Assembly (NCBI RefSeq): GCF_036492425.1
Contig: NZ_AP025292.1
Location: 1,178,001-1,242,000 of the forward strand
Origin: Persicobacter psychrovividus
GTDB lineage: Bacteria; Bacteroidota; Bacteroidia; Cytophagales; Cyclobacteriaceae
Direction: 5' to 3'
Length of the DNA: 64,000 nucleotides
This document shows, one piece after another, positions 27,529 to 35,660 of the stretch. The notes under the pieces are model-generated. The model was not told the DNA's origin. It saw nothing but the letters and a program-made list of their open reading frames with translations, and made no database searches. Position numbers and translations under genes: made by a program. Positions within the stretch are counted from its first letter, which is position 1. Every line of letters starts with the position of its first letter.

Positions 27529-28227
27529 ATGATTTTAACAGAAAAAAATAACGGCATACTCAAGGTTACCCTCAACTTTCCGCAGAAAATGAACTGCATG
27601 GGATTTGAGATGTTAACCGGATTGCAGAAGGCGGTTCAACAGGCCAAAATAGACGAAGAAATTAAGTTGTTGCTCATTACTGGAGCAGGAGAAAAAGCCT
27701 TTTCTTCGGGCGCAAACATCAAGGAATTTCAGGCACTCACAGGCGAAAAGGTCAAGGAATGGATTCGCCTCGGTAATGAGGTGAACAATGAAATCGAAGC
27801 CCTCAGCATTCCGACCGTAGCTTTAATTAATGGCTATGCGATGGGTGGAGGCCTTGAATTGGCGCTGGCTTGTGATTTTCGCTTGGCAACACCTAATGCC
27901 CTTTTGGCTTCACCGGAAGTGAAAAATGGTTGGTTGCCTGGTTGGGGAGGAATGACTCGCCTACGTAATCTATTCGGTGAACCGCTGGCCAAACGCCTGG
28001 TGTTGGCGTCCGAATATGTGGATGCTCAGGAGGCCTATCGCCTGGGTTTGGTAACCAAAATTGTGGAGGAACAAGAGCAAACAGCTACTTTTTTGAATGG
28101 CCTGCTTGAAATTAAAGGAGCAGCCTATGGCATTGCGAAATCCGCTTTGCAAAACCCACACCGCCGAACTGATGGGGTAGATGTAATTTTTGATGTGCTG
28201 GCAGTGCAGATTGCCAATGAATCTTGA
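27529..28227 (+). CDS. Enoyl-CoA hydratase/isomerase family protein
   Basis: The 232-residue crotonase-fold protein has both oxyanion-hole segments: SSGANIKEF (about residues 59-67) and YAMGGGLELALACDF (103-117). Glutamates at E110 and E130 (ASPEVKNGWLPGWGG) occupy the two catalytic positions of hydratases. The length is 25-30 residues shorter than a typical hydratase, mainly at the C-terminus. The product of the CoA-transferase would be its natural substrate. Hydratase, isomerase or retro-aldol (hydroxycinnamoyl-CoA hydratase-lyase) activity are all possible. Confidence 0.87.
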   Translation: MILTEKNNGILKVTLNFPQKMNCMGFEMLTGLQKAVQQAKIDEEIKLLLITGAGEKAFSSGANIKEFQALTGEKVKEWIRLGNEVNNEIEALSIPTVALINGYAMGGGLELALACDFRLATPNALLASPEVKNGWLPGWGGMTRLRNLFGEPLAKRLVLASEYVDAQEAYRLGLVTKIVEEQEQTATFLNGLLEIKGAAYGIAKSALQNPHRRTDGVDVIFDVLAVQIANES

Positions 28228-28250
28228 TGATTTTGTGAATAGCTTTAAAT

Positions 28251-28273
28251 AGTCCAAGTGTCTTGCTTGGACT
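28251..28273 (+). repeat. Intergenic hairpin (family B-like)
   Basis: AGTCCAAG / CTTGGACT, 8-bp perfect stem, 24 bases after the hydratase stop. Confidence 0.65.
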
Positions 28274-28384
28274 CCTTGTTCACAAATAGGCAGAGCAAAA
28301 CCACGATTAGCAGAAAATAAAATCGGGGTAACGCTTCAAATCAAGGTCTCAAAAACATCGACACAACATAACATGAAATAGACC

Positions 28385-29746
28385 ATGAAAATAAACCAAA
28401 CATTAACCTTTGATCAATTGGCAGAGGGCATTGATCAGCTCTCTGAAATAATTAAAATAAAAGCCAAATCCCTAAATGCCAATTATGATCCGCAAAAAGG
28501 ATCACCGGTATTTACGGTGGAGGGCAAATATACTACACGTGGCTGGACCGAATGGACGCAGGGATTCCAATATGGTATTTCCATTTTGGGCTTTGAACTG
28601 ACAGGGGATGAGGAATTGTTGCACATCGGTAAGGAAAAAACCCTCAACGAGATGGCGCATCACCTTTCACATTTTGGGGTGCACGATCATGGTTTCAACA
28701 ATATTTCCACCTATGGAAACCTGCTTCGCCTGTCGAATCAGGGTAAATTTGAGGCCTCAGAATGGGAGAAAGAATTCTATCGACTGGCTTTGAAGATGTC
28801 CGCTTCGGTGCAGGCGAAACGCTGGACAAATATTCCTGAAGGCGGATACCTGTACTCGTTCAATGGACCACATTCTTTATTCATTGATACGATACGTACG
28901 GCAAGAATCCTGTTGTTGGGTCATCAATTGGGCCACCGTATGCTGGAAGAAAATGATCAGCAGGTGGATTTGCTCAACCGTGCCGTACAACATGCGATGG
29001 TGTCTGCAAAATACCTTGTTTATTATGGCGAGGGAAGGGATTCTTACGACGAGCGTGGCCGTGTTTCTCACGAAGGGATTTTTAATACCAATGATGGGAA
29101 TTACCGTTGCCCGAATGCCCAGCAGGGATTTTCAGGCTTTACTACCTGGACTCGCGGTCTGGCCTGGGCGATGGTTGGTTTTTCGGAATTTATTGAGTTT
29201 ATCGACGCCCATAAAAGTGCGGTGAAAGATTACGCAAATGTGCGGGAAACACTTATGAAAGCCGCTCAGGCAACTTGCGATTTTTATATCGACAACTCGG
29301 CAGCAGACGGGATCACTTATTGGGATACGGGCGCACCAAAATTACACCTTTTAGGCGATTGGCGAAACCGTGATGCGGAGCCATATAATGATTTCGAACC
29401 GGTCGATAGTTCCGCTTCGGCGATCGGTGCTCAGGGAATGTTGCGCTTAGGAAGATTGCTGCTCGCTGACGATCCGCAGTTGAGTAAGAAATATACGCAA
29501 GCTGGTCTGACCACCCTTCAAGCGCTTTTGACAGATGAATATACAGCACAGGATGTCAATCATCAGGGGCTGCTATTGCATACGATTTATCATGAGCCAA
29601 ACGGCTGGGACCATAAACCACAGGAAGGCAAAGCCGCCGCAGGGGAATCCTCGATGTGGGGCGATTATCACCTGGTAGAGTTGGCCGTGTTGGCTAAGAG
29701 CATTGCCAATAATGGCTATTATCGATATTTTGATGAAATTAAATAG
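28385..29746 (+). CDS. GH88-like unsaturated uronyl hydrolase, cytosolic
   Basis: The 453-residue protein has no signal peptide. It carries the two catalytic aspartate contexts of GH88: D101 in HDHGFNNIST (equivalent to HDIGF) and D168 in FIDTIRTARIL (equivalent to IDNMM). It also has DSSASAIGAQGMLRLG and GESSMWGDYHLVELA near the C-terminus, as in unsaturated glucuronyl hydrolases. These enzymes hydrolyse the 4,5-unsaturated uronic acid left at the non-reducing end by polysaccharide lyases. It therefore implies a lyase upstream, for which the beta-helix protein at 19884 is the best candidate. A GH105-type activity is the alternative. Confidence 0.85.
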   Translation: MKINQTLTFDQLAEGIDQLSEIIKIKAKSLNANYDPQKGSPVFTVEGKYTTRGWTEWTQGFQYGISILGFELTGDEELLHIGKEKTLNEMAHHLSHFGVHDHGFNNISTYGNLLRLSNQGKFEASEWEKEFYRLALKMSASVQAKRWTNIPEGGYLYSFNGPHSLFIDTIRTARILLLGHQLGHRMLEENDQQVDLLNRAVQHAMVSAKYLVYYGEGRDSYDERGRVSHEGIFNTNDGNYRCPNAQQGFSGFTTWTRGLAWAMVGFSEFIEFIDAHKSAVKDYANVRETLMKAAQATCDFYIDNSAADGITYWDTGAPKLHLLGDWRNRDAEPYNDFEPVDSSASAIGAQGMLRLGRLLLADDPQLSKKYTQAGLTTLQALLTDEYTAQDVNHQGLLLHTIYHEPNGWDHKPQEGKAAAGESSMWGDYHLVELAVLAKSIANNGYYRYFDEIK

Positions 29747-29765
29747 GGTGGCGTTTTAGCTTGAA

Positions 29766-29792
29766 CTATCGCGAGAGTCCCTCTCGTGATAG
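29766..29792. repeat. Intergenic hairpin, family A copy 1
   Basis: CTATCGCGAGA / TCTCGTGATAG around GTCCC. It is nearly the exact inverted copy of the hairpin at 29976-30013. Confidence 0.85.
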
Positions 29793-29897
29793 CTCTAGCT
29801 AAAAAAATAATCTTCTGCTTTAAATTCTAAGATCGGTGTTATGCAATAGTCCCTTACCCAAAATTAGGCTGTCGAATATTTTTGTACCTATCGGTAC

Positions 29898-29917
29898 GGA
29901 CGTTGCATGCAACGTCC
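29898..29917. repeat. Perfect 20-bp palindrome (family D)
   Basis: GGACGTTGCATGCAACGTCC is identical to its reverse complement and lies in the middle of the interval bounded by the two family A hairpins. A weaker outer repeat (TTAGGCTGTCG at 29864 and CGACAGACTAA at 29962) surrounds it. Confidence 0.85.
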
Positions 29918-29975
29918 CTACACAGTAGAAATCATGCTTTAAGTGTCGTAATGTACACTTCCGACAGACTAACCT

Positions 29976-30013
29976 AAAAGCTATCACGAGAGGGGACTCT
30001 CGCGATAGCTTTT
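29976..30013. repeat. Intergenic hairpin, family A copy 2
   Basis: AAAAGCTATCACGAGAG / CTCTCGCGATAGCTTTT with a GGGA loop; a 17-bp stem with one mismatch, 35 bases before the next start codon. Confidence 0.85.
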
Positions 30014-30047
30014 ATAAATGATCAATTTTTTTACCCTCCCCAATACC

Positions 30048-32813
30048 ATGAAAAACCTACTCTTTTTTTTAATCTTGATCTCTTGCATCGCCTGTCATCC
30101 CAACCAAACCAAGGTGGAGGTGGATGGGCAGCTGCTTGGCTATTATGATGCAGGAAAGCACATCACGTTGGAGGCAAACGTTCCTTCAGGAAACCATTTC
30201 CAATCCTGGAAAGGAGCAGAGGGATTCCTTTCTGACCCTTATGCTGAAACGACCACTTTGCAGGTTCCTGATCGAAAATCGGTACGCCTTCACACCACTT
30301 TTTCCTCCCAACAACTCAGTGGGATTTCGGATATCGATCAGATTTTTGATGAAATTCAGACCCAACCTACCAATATAACCAATGTAAAGGCTCACCGTGC
30401 GGCGCTATACCGCTGGTGGCGATTGTTGTGGCGAAAAGGCTATGACCTCACAGCTGTTCAGCTACTTGCTGATGCGCTTCTACACACCAACAATGAAAAC
30501 CCCAAAGCTCCGGCAATGGTCGATAGTGCCTTTGGTAGATTATCCGCTTTGCAGTCAGAAGGGAAAAAGATTCAGGAGGTAAAAGCCAATAGACAACCTT
30601 TCAATGGGCAATTTACAAATTGGGGTTACTATAATGGAACCGAAGGGCATCATACAGGATTTAGCCCTGATCAGGGGGCTACTGAAGGTAAGTTACAATG
30701 GCGCTTTCCGAAGGGGTATTATTCCAATGCTGCGCCTGTATTGGAGAATGGGAAATTGTATTTATCCACGCCCGCGATTGATGTGATGGCGATGTGTTTG
30801 GATGAAATTACAGGCGAAACAATTTGGAAGGCAAGACAGTATGGAGAGAATTTTTATGAGGTTCATGGATCCCGTTGGGCTCCTGTTTTGGGGGATAAGC
30901 AGGTTACTATTCGTACTGATTATAGTCCTGCTTCAATCAAAATTTTGGATAAAACAACGGGTCAGCCGTTTGTTGGCGATACAACCAAGGTCGTGCCTTT
31001 TGCTTATGTCCGAAAGGGCAATCAACTGGTGTTTGCAAACCAGCTGACGGGAGAGGACTTAAAGGTGATTAAAAACAATGCATATTATGGTACATCGCCA
31101 TTATTGAGTGGCGAGTGTGTTCTAATTGGAGACCGTTCCGGCCATTTATTTTGTTATGATTTGAAAGGAGCATTGAAGTGGAAGCAACAACTTGATCAGG
31201 GGATTGTCGGGGAGATTAGTGTAGATCAAGGGGACGCCTATATTCCTGGAACCACCGATAAATTATATAAAATCAATCTTTCAACTGGAGAGATTGTATG
31301 GACATTTACATCCATTTCGCAACTTGAGCATGCGGCCCAATTTTTTAGCCAACCACTTTTGTTGGGGGACAAATTAGTGGTCGGTACGGCCGCTGCTCAA
31401 GTCTTTTTACTCGATCGAAAAACGGGGGAACGATTGCATGAAACTAAGGTTGATGATTGGGTGCGTGCAAAGCCCCAAGTATTTGAAGAAGATGTTTTTG
31501 TGGTGGATTACGCAGGGAAGATGTATCGTTTTGACCTGACCAACTCAGGATTGAATTTGAAATGGAAAAAGCAAGTCAGTACACATCCAATTACAGCGGA
31601 TTTGGTGGCTGGCAAAAAGTATATTTATACCGCCAATCAGCAATGGGTATTGCAGGCGATTTCTCCCGAAACAGGTAATACCGTTTGGAAAAAAGGCATT
31701 GTCGAAGGGCAATGGGAAGATGGCGAATTCCATATGGCCGACTGGGCAGGTGGCTTGTTGGGCTCGCCCGTTGTAGCCGATGGTATCGCCTATATCGGTG
31801 GGCCGGATGGTTTTGTCAATGCTGTTAATGTGCAGACAGGAAAGGAAATCTGGAAATTTGAAGTCGGCAGCACCATTTCAATTGCGCCGATGGTAGCGGA
31901 TGGAAAAGTGTTCTTCGGCTATCTCGGTGCCAACACCGAACACTATGGCTACAATCATCCAGGGGAGGTTTTTGCCCTCAATGCCAAAACGGGCGATGTG
32001 GTCTGGAGAAATAAAGAATATGCAAGGGTTTGGGTAGCACCTGCCTACAAAAATGGAAAGCTGTTCTTCGGTAATACCGATGGAGACTTCTTCGGCGTAG
32101 ATGCCAATACTGGTCAAAAGCTATGGTCTTTTTACACCGGAAAGGGGACAATTAAAGAAACATTACCCAAAGATACCCCATTCACCCACGGTTATCCTGC
32201 AGGGGTATATTCTGTGCCTGTCGTGGATGAAAACATGGTTTACACAGGTTCCTGGGCAGGATTTTATTATGCTTTTGATCAGCAGACAGGAAAGGTGAAA
32301 TGGCGAACAAAAACAGGGTTCAATGACTGGGGAGGTTTGCCGGACTCTGCGGCGCCAACGCTCTGGAAAGGTAAATTATATGTTCAGAAATTCGGTTCAC
32401 GAATCGCTGCGATCGACATTGAAACAGGAAAGATCAGCTGGGAGTGGAACGCCCCCCGCGGCTATCTTCAGAATGCCACTGTGGCGGCTCATGATGGAAT
32501 CCTTTATGGTTCGATCGTTCGTGGTGTTACCAAATTGCCCATGCGTTCGGCAATGTTTGCTTTTGACGATCAAACCCACGAGCAACTATGGTCGGCCGAT
32601 GGCATGGGAGGATTAACGGCTCCTGTCATTGCTGGAAATCAGTTGATTGCGGGTTCTTCAGCGGATGTTTTCTTGACGAGCAGAAATAGAAAAACAGGTG
32701 AACTCCTCTGGCGATACAACATGGGTGGTGAAATGCTCGAAAATGTCCCGGCAGTCTATGGAAATATGGTTTTTGCCCTGAGTAAAAACGGCTATTTGCA
32801 TGCCGTCAAATAG
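30048..32813 (+). CDS. PQQ-like multi-blade beta-propeller lipoprotein 1 (divergent member)
   Basis: The 921-residue lipoprotein has a lipobox near LISC/CIAC (C13 or C16). Residues about 22-85 look like a divergent InlB_B-type beta repeat (GYYDAGKHITLEANVPSG and FQSWKGAEGF). A short helical domain follows (DIDQIFDEIQTQPTN and RWWRLLWRKG), a diverged form of the N-terminal domain of the four downstream relatives. From about residue 190 to the end there are many PQQ/BamB-like blades with the DxxTGxxxW signature (DEITGETIWKA, NLSTGEIVWTF, NVQTGKEIWKF). It lacks the DQxAGGAYYQSKP and GQQGGEDEFY blocks of the others. The start at 30048 is chosen for the lipoprotein signal; an ATG 30 bases upstream gives none. 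Function unknown. Confidence 0.8.
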   Translation: MKNLLFFLILISCIACHPNQTKVEVDGQLLGYYDAGKHITLEANVPSGNHFQSWKGAEGFLSDPYAETTTLQVPDRKSVRLHTTFSSQQLSGISDIDQIFDEIQTQPTNITNVKAHRAALYRWWRLLWRKGYDLTAVQLLADALLHTNNENPKAPAMVDSAFGRLSALQSEGKKIQEVKANRQPFNGQFTNWGYYNGTEGHHTGFSPDQGATEGKLQWRFPKGYYSNAAPVLENGKLYLSTPAIDVMAMCLDEITGETIWKARQYGENFYEVHGSRWAPVLGDKQVTIRTDYSPASIKILDKTTGQPFVGDTTKVVPFAYVRKGNQLVFANQLTGEDLKVIKNNAYYGTSPLLSGECVLIGDRSGHLFCYDLKGALKWKQQLDQGIVGEISVDQGDAYIPGTTDKLYKINLSTGEIVWTFTSISQLEHAAQFFSQPLLLGDKLVVGTAAAQVFLLDRKTGERLHETKVDDWVRAKPQVFEEDVFVVDYAGKMYRFDLTNSGLNLKWKKQVSTHPITADLVAGKKYIYTANQQWVLQAISPETGNTVWKKGIVEGQWEDGEFHMADWAGGLLGSPVVADGIAYIGGPDGFVNAVNVQTGKEIWKFEVGSTISIAPMVADGKVFFGYLGANTEHYGYNHPGEVFALNAKTGDVVWRNKEYARVWVAPAYKNGKLFFGNTDGDFFGVDANTGQKLWSFYTGKGTIKETLPKDTPFTHGYPAGVYSVPVVDENMVYTGSWAGFYYAFDQQTGKVKWRTKTGFNDWGGLPDSAAPTLWKGKLYVQKFGSRIAAIDIETGKISWEWNAPRGYLQNATVAAHDGILYGSIVRGVTKLPMRSAMFAFDDQTHEQLWSADGMGGLTAPVIAGNQLIAGSSADVFLTSRNRKTGELLWRYNMGGEMLENVPAVYGNMVFALSKNGYLHAVK

Positions 32814-32827
32814 CAACTGATCAATAC

Positions 32828-32854
32828 CTATCGCGAGATTCCCTCTCGTGATAG
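32828..32854. repeat. Intergenic hairpin, family A copy 3
   Basis: CTATCGCGAGA / TCTCGTGATAG around TTCCC, 14 bases after the propeller 1 stop codon. Confidence 0.8.
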
Positions 32855-32862
32855 ACTTTTCT

Positions 32863-32885
32863 GGTCGTGGCCTCCCGCTACGACC
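32863..32885. repeat. Intergenic hairpin, family C
   Basis: GGTCGTGG / GCTACGACC form a 9-pair stem with one G-T wobble. It is the first half of a two-hairpin module also found at 58421-58469. Confidence 0.8.
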
Positions 32886-32895
32886 CATAATTACT

Positions 32896-32911
32896 GCAAG
32901 CGTCCGCTTGC
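32896..32911. repeat. Intergenic hairpin, family B
   Basis: GCAAGCG / CGCTTGC, perfect 7-bp stem, 19 bases upstream of the GH92 start; second half of the two-hairpin module. Confidence 0.8.
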
Positions 32912-32930
32912 TAATCAAAAGATTGAAACC

Positions 32931-35252
32931 ATGAAAAAAACAGCCATCTATATCATTTGTCTTCTTTTGTCCTTACCATCATTGGGGCAAAACATCATTG
33001 AACAAACCAACCTGTTTATCGGAACGGGTGGGCACGGACACACTTTCCCACATGCGATGCTGCCTTTTGGCGCGGTGGCTGCGGGTCCCGACTGGGCACA
33101 GCGTGGCTGGGATGCGGCAGGAGGTTACCATTATGATTCAAAATCTATCCTCGGTTTTTCACAGATTCACCTATCGGGCACAGGACTGACCGAGGCAGGG
33201 GATTTTCTGATTCAGCCAACGGTCGGTAAAATTCAAATCAATGCCGGAAAGCCCGATGTTATTGATGATGGCTACCGCAGTCGTTTTTCTCATGAAGACG
33301 AACAGGCACACCCTGGCTACTATCAAGTTCGCTTGCAGGATTATGATGTGAACGTGGAAGTAACCGCTACTGAACGTACGGGTTTTTATAAGATGACCTT
33401 CCCGAAATCGGATTCTGCTCATGTCTTGATTGATTTGATGCATCACATCAATGGAAATGCGGGTTCAGTGAAACATGCCTCCCTTTCAGTTAAGGATCAA
33501 CAAACGGTAACGGGTTATCGCCTGACCAACGGCATTTGGGCGAACCATCGTCAGTTGTATTTTGCCATGCGCTTTTCCAAGCCATTTGAGTCGAAACTCA
33601 TCTATGATGCGAACAAATATGGCTTTACCAAAAAGCATTTTTTCAAAGACCTCAACCATCGGGTGAGTGATAAACTCAAGGCGGTTTTCAATTTCAAAAC
33701 TGAAGATCAAGAAGCAGTTTATGTGAAAATTGCAGTTTCCTCTGTGTCGGCAGGTAATGCGTTGGAGAACCTTGAAAAAGAGATCCCTGATTGGGATTTC
33801 GATCGAGTAAAAAAACAGGCGGAGCAAAAGTGGGAAAAGGAGTTATCTAAAATAACAGTCAGTGGAGATCAAGATCGAGTAGCGAAATTCTATACGGCGC
33901 TGTACCATAATTTTATCCATCCTACCTTGAATCAGGATGTGAACGGACAATATCGTGGAATGGATCACGAGGTGCATCAGGGGCATGATTTCGAGCATTA
34001 TACCATGTTCAGTCTTTGGGATACCTTCCGAGCAACGCACCCGCTTTTGACCTTGACGCAGCCCGAACGCACGGACGACATCATGAAAACCATGACGGCT
34101 TTTCAGCAGGAAAACCCCGAAAAGATGTTGCCGATGTGGTCGATGTATCAGAATGAAAATACTTGTATGATTGGTCTGCATGCCATTCCTGTTTTGGCAG
34201 ATGCCTTTTATAAAGGACTTTACACGGGTAAGAACGATCGATTGTTGGAAAGCATGGTGGCTTCGGCGGAAAATCCTGGCGTGGACAGCACGGCGGGTCG
34301 TGCGATTTATCCGGCTTATTACGGACAAAAATACTATATCGAGAAAGGCTACCATCCGAATGATGTAGTCAGAACGGGTGTAAGTGTAACCCTTGAGCAT
34401 GCTTACGACGATTGGGCGCTGGCGCTGGCCGCCAAGAAAATGGGGCAGGATGATGTGGCAGAAAAGTACCGTCAGCGGGCACAGAACTATCGCAATGTCT
34501 GGGACAAGGAACGACAGTTTTTCAGGGCTAAACTGAATGACGGAAAATTCCGCGAGCCATTTGATCCACGTGCCTACCATCGTGAGGATTTCCATGACCG
34601 TGATTATACCGAAGGAAATGCCTGGCAATATCTGTTTTTTGTGCCTCACGATGTTTATGGCTTGGCTGAACTGATGGGCGGTGAAAAACAGCTGGAAAGT
34701 CGATTGGATGAACTCTTTACTTTGCCGTATCAGGGAGAGAGTTCAGTGGGAGATGTCTCTGGTTTAATCGGTGATTATGCCCACGGAAACGAACCATGTC
34801 ACCATGTCGCTTATTTGTATGGACATGTGCGTAAACCCTCCAAAACCCAAGCGTTGATTCATCGCATTGATCGTGAATTTTACAAAAATGCGCCCGATGG
34901 CTATATCGGCAATGAAGATGCAGGGCAGATGTCAGCCTGGTATGTTTTCAGTGCGATGGGCTTCTATCCGGTGAACCCTGCAGGAGGTGTTTATGTCTTT
35001 GGGTCGCCATTGATGGAATCCGCCTCGATCAAGGTGGGCAAAGGCAAAACCTTTGATATTTCGGTAGAGAACTACGCTCCCGAGAATATTTACATCAAAT
35101 CTGTTAAGCTCAACGGCAAGAAATATCCAAATGTATTTATCCGCCATGAGGACATTGTGAAGGGTGGTAAATTGGAATATGTGATGAGCAACAGACCCAC
35201 ACGCTGGGGCGAGAAGTCTGAGCGCGTTCCTTTTGCCGATGGTGGGCTGTAA
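32931..35252 (+). CDS. GH92 family alpha-mannosidase, exported (periplasmic)
   Basis: The 773-residue protein has a signal peptide ending SLGQ and no lipobox, so it is probably periplasmic. GH92 blocks are present in order: NLFIGTGGHGHTFPHAMLPFG (26-46), AAGGYHYDSKSILGFSQIHLSGTG, FSLWDTFRATHPL, GDYAHGNEPCHH (the E of GNEP is the family's general acid) and GNEDAGQMSAWYVFSAMGFYP (contains the Ca/base acid residues). GH92 enzymes are Ca-dependent exo-alpha-mannosidases, mostly alpha-1,2 or alpha-1,3. It is the last gene before a strong terminator. Confidence 0.94.
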   Translation: MKKTAIYIICLLLSLPSLGQNIIEQTNLFIGTGGHGHTFPHAMLPFGAVAAGPDWAQRGWDAAGGYHYDSKSILGFSQIHLSGTGLTEAGDFLIQPTVGKIQINAGKPDVIDDGYRSRFSHEDEQAHPGYYQVRLQDYDVNVEVTATERTGFYKMTFPKSDSAHVLIDLMHHINGNAGSVKHASLSVKDQQTVTGYRLTNGIWANHRQLYFAMRFSKPFESKLIYDANKYGFTKKHFFKDLNHRVSDKLKAVFNFKTEDQEAVYVKIAVSSVSAGNALENLEKEIPDWDFDRVKKQAEQKWEKELSKITVSGDQDRVAKFYTALYHNFIHPTLNQDVNGQYRGMDHEVHQGHDFEHYTMFSLWDTFRATHPLLTLTQPERTDDIMKTMTAFQQENPEKMLPMWSMYQNENTCMIGLHAIPVLADAFYKGLYTGKNDRLLESMVASAENPGVDSTAGRAIYPAYYGQKYYIEKGYHPNDVVRTGVSVTLEHAYDDWALALAAKKMGQDDVAEKYRQRAQNYRNVWDKERQFFRAKLNDGKFREPFDPRAYHREDFHDRDYTEGNAWQYLFFVPHDVYGLAELMGGEKQLESRLDELFTLPYQGESSVGDVSGLIGDYAHGNEPCHHVAYLYGHVRKPSKTQALIHRIDREFYKNAPDGYIGNEDAGQMSAWYVFSAMGFYPVNPAGGVYVFGSPLMESASIKVGKGKTFDISVENYAPENIYIKSVKLNGKKYPNVFIRHEDIVKGGKLEYVMSNRPTRWGEKSERVPFADGGL

Positions 35253-35336
35253 ATAATTGCGGCTAATTATAGATCAACATTTCTGATGGGAAAACCCTCA
35301 GAACATTACATTGTAACAATAACCAATTATATAGAA

Positions 35337-35376
35337 AGCCCAACTTCTTTTGTTAGAGGTTGGGCTCCATTTTTTC
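35337..35376 (+). terminator. Terminator after GH92 no. 1
   Basis: AGCCCAAC / GTTGGGCT, 8-bp stem, followed by CCATTTTTT. It ends the transcript that started with the aldehyde dehydrogenase. Confidence 0.8.
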
Positions 35377-35660
35377 TGCAATTAACGGTTTTTGACACAT
35401 GGCTGGTATGTTAGCCTCCCCTCAATAGGTTTTTTATTGCCTCTTCCTGTGTTTTCTACTACATAAGACGTATTTAACACGTGTAAAATAAATGAGTTTC
35501 ATTAGTGAATTATTCCGGAGAATTATTAATTTTATTATGTGGGTCACCTTTAGGAGGTCTTCGTTTTTCAGAAAGCCCCTCCTCGAGCCATTGCGCAATT
35601 TTTTAATACAGATAATTCAGTACCCAGTACTGTTGCAAAACCCAAATGAAACCTATTATC
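35377..35660. other. Upstream region of the cytochrome gene
   Basis: No gene is supported in this stretch. It contains operator site 3 (35474-35487); no exact -7 consensus is visible. Confidence 0.5.
35474..35487. promoter_or_regulatory. Putative LacI-family operator, site 3 (cytochrome gene)
   Basis: TTAACACGTGTAAA with the perfect ACACGTGT core lies 173 bases upstream of the cytochrome start. Confidence 0.75.

Noticed and set aside
24394-28227. Calling the operon a ferulate degradation pathway
   Set aside because: The activity types fit, but the CoA step is a transferase rather than a synthetase and the hydratase is shorter than known hydratase-lyases; kept only as one hypothesis.
32828-32854. 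Family A hairpins as ordinary Rho-independent terminators
   Set aside because: They lack a T-run after the stem, occur in inverted pairs and also sit directly upstream of start codons.
33843-34649. 268-codon reverse frame opposite GH92 no. 1
   Set aside because: It is antisense to conserved GH92 blocks, with no recognisable motifs; a by-product of codon bias.
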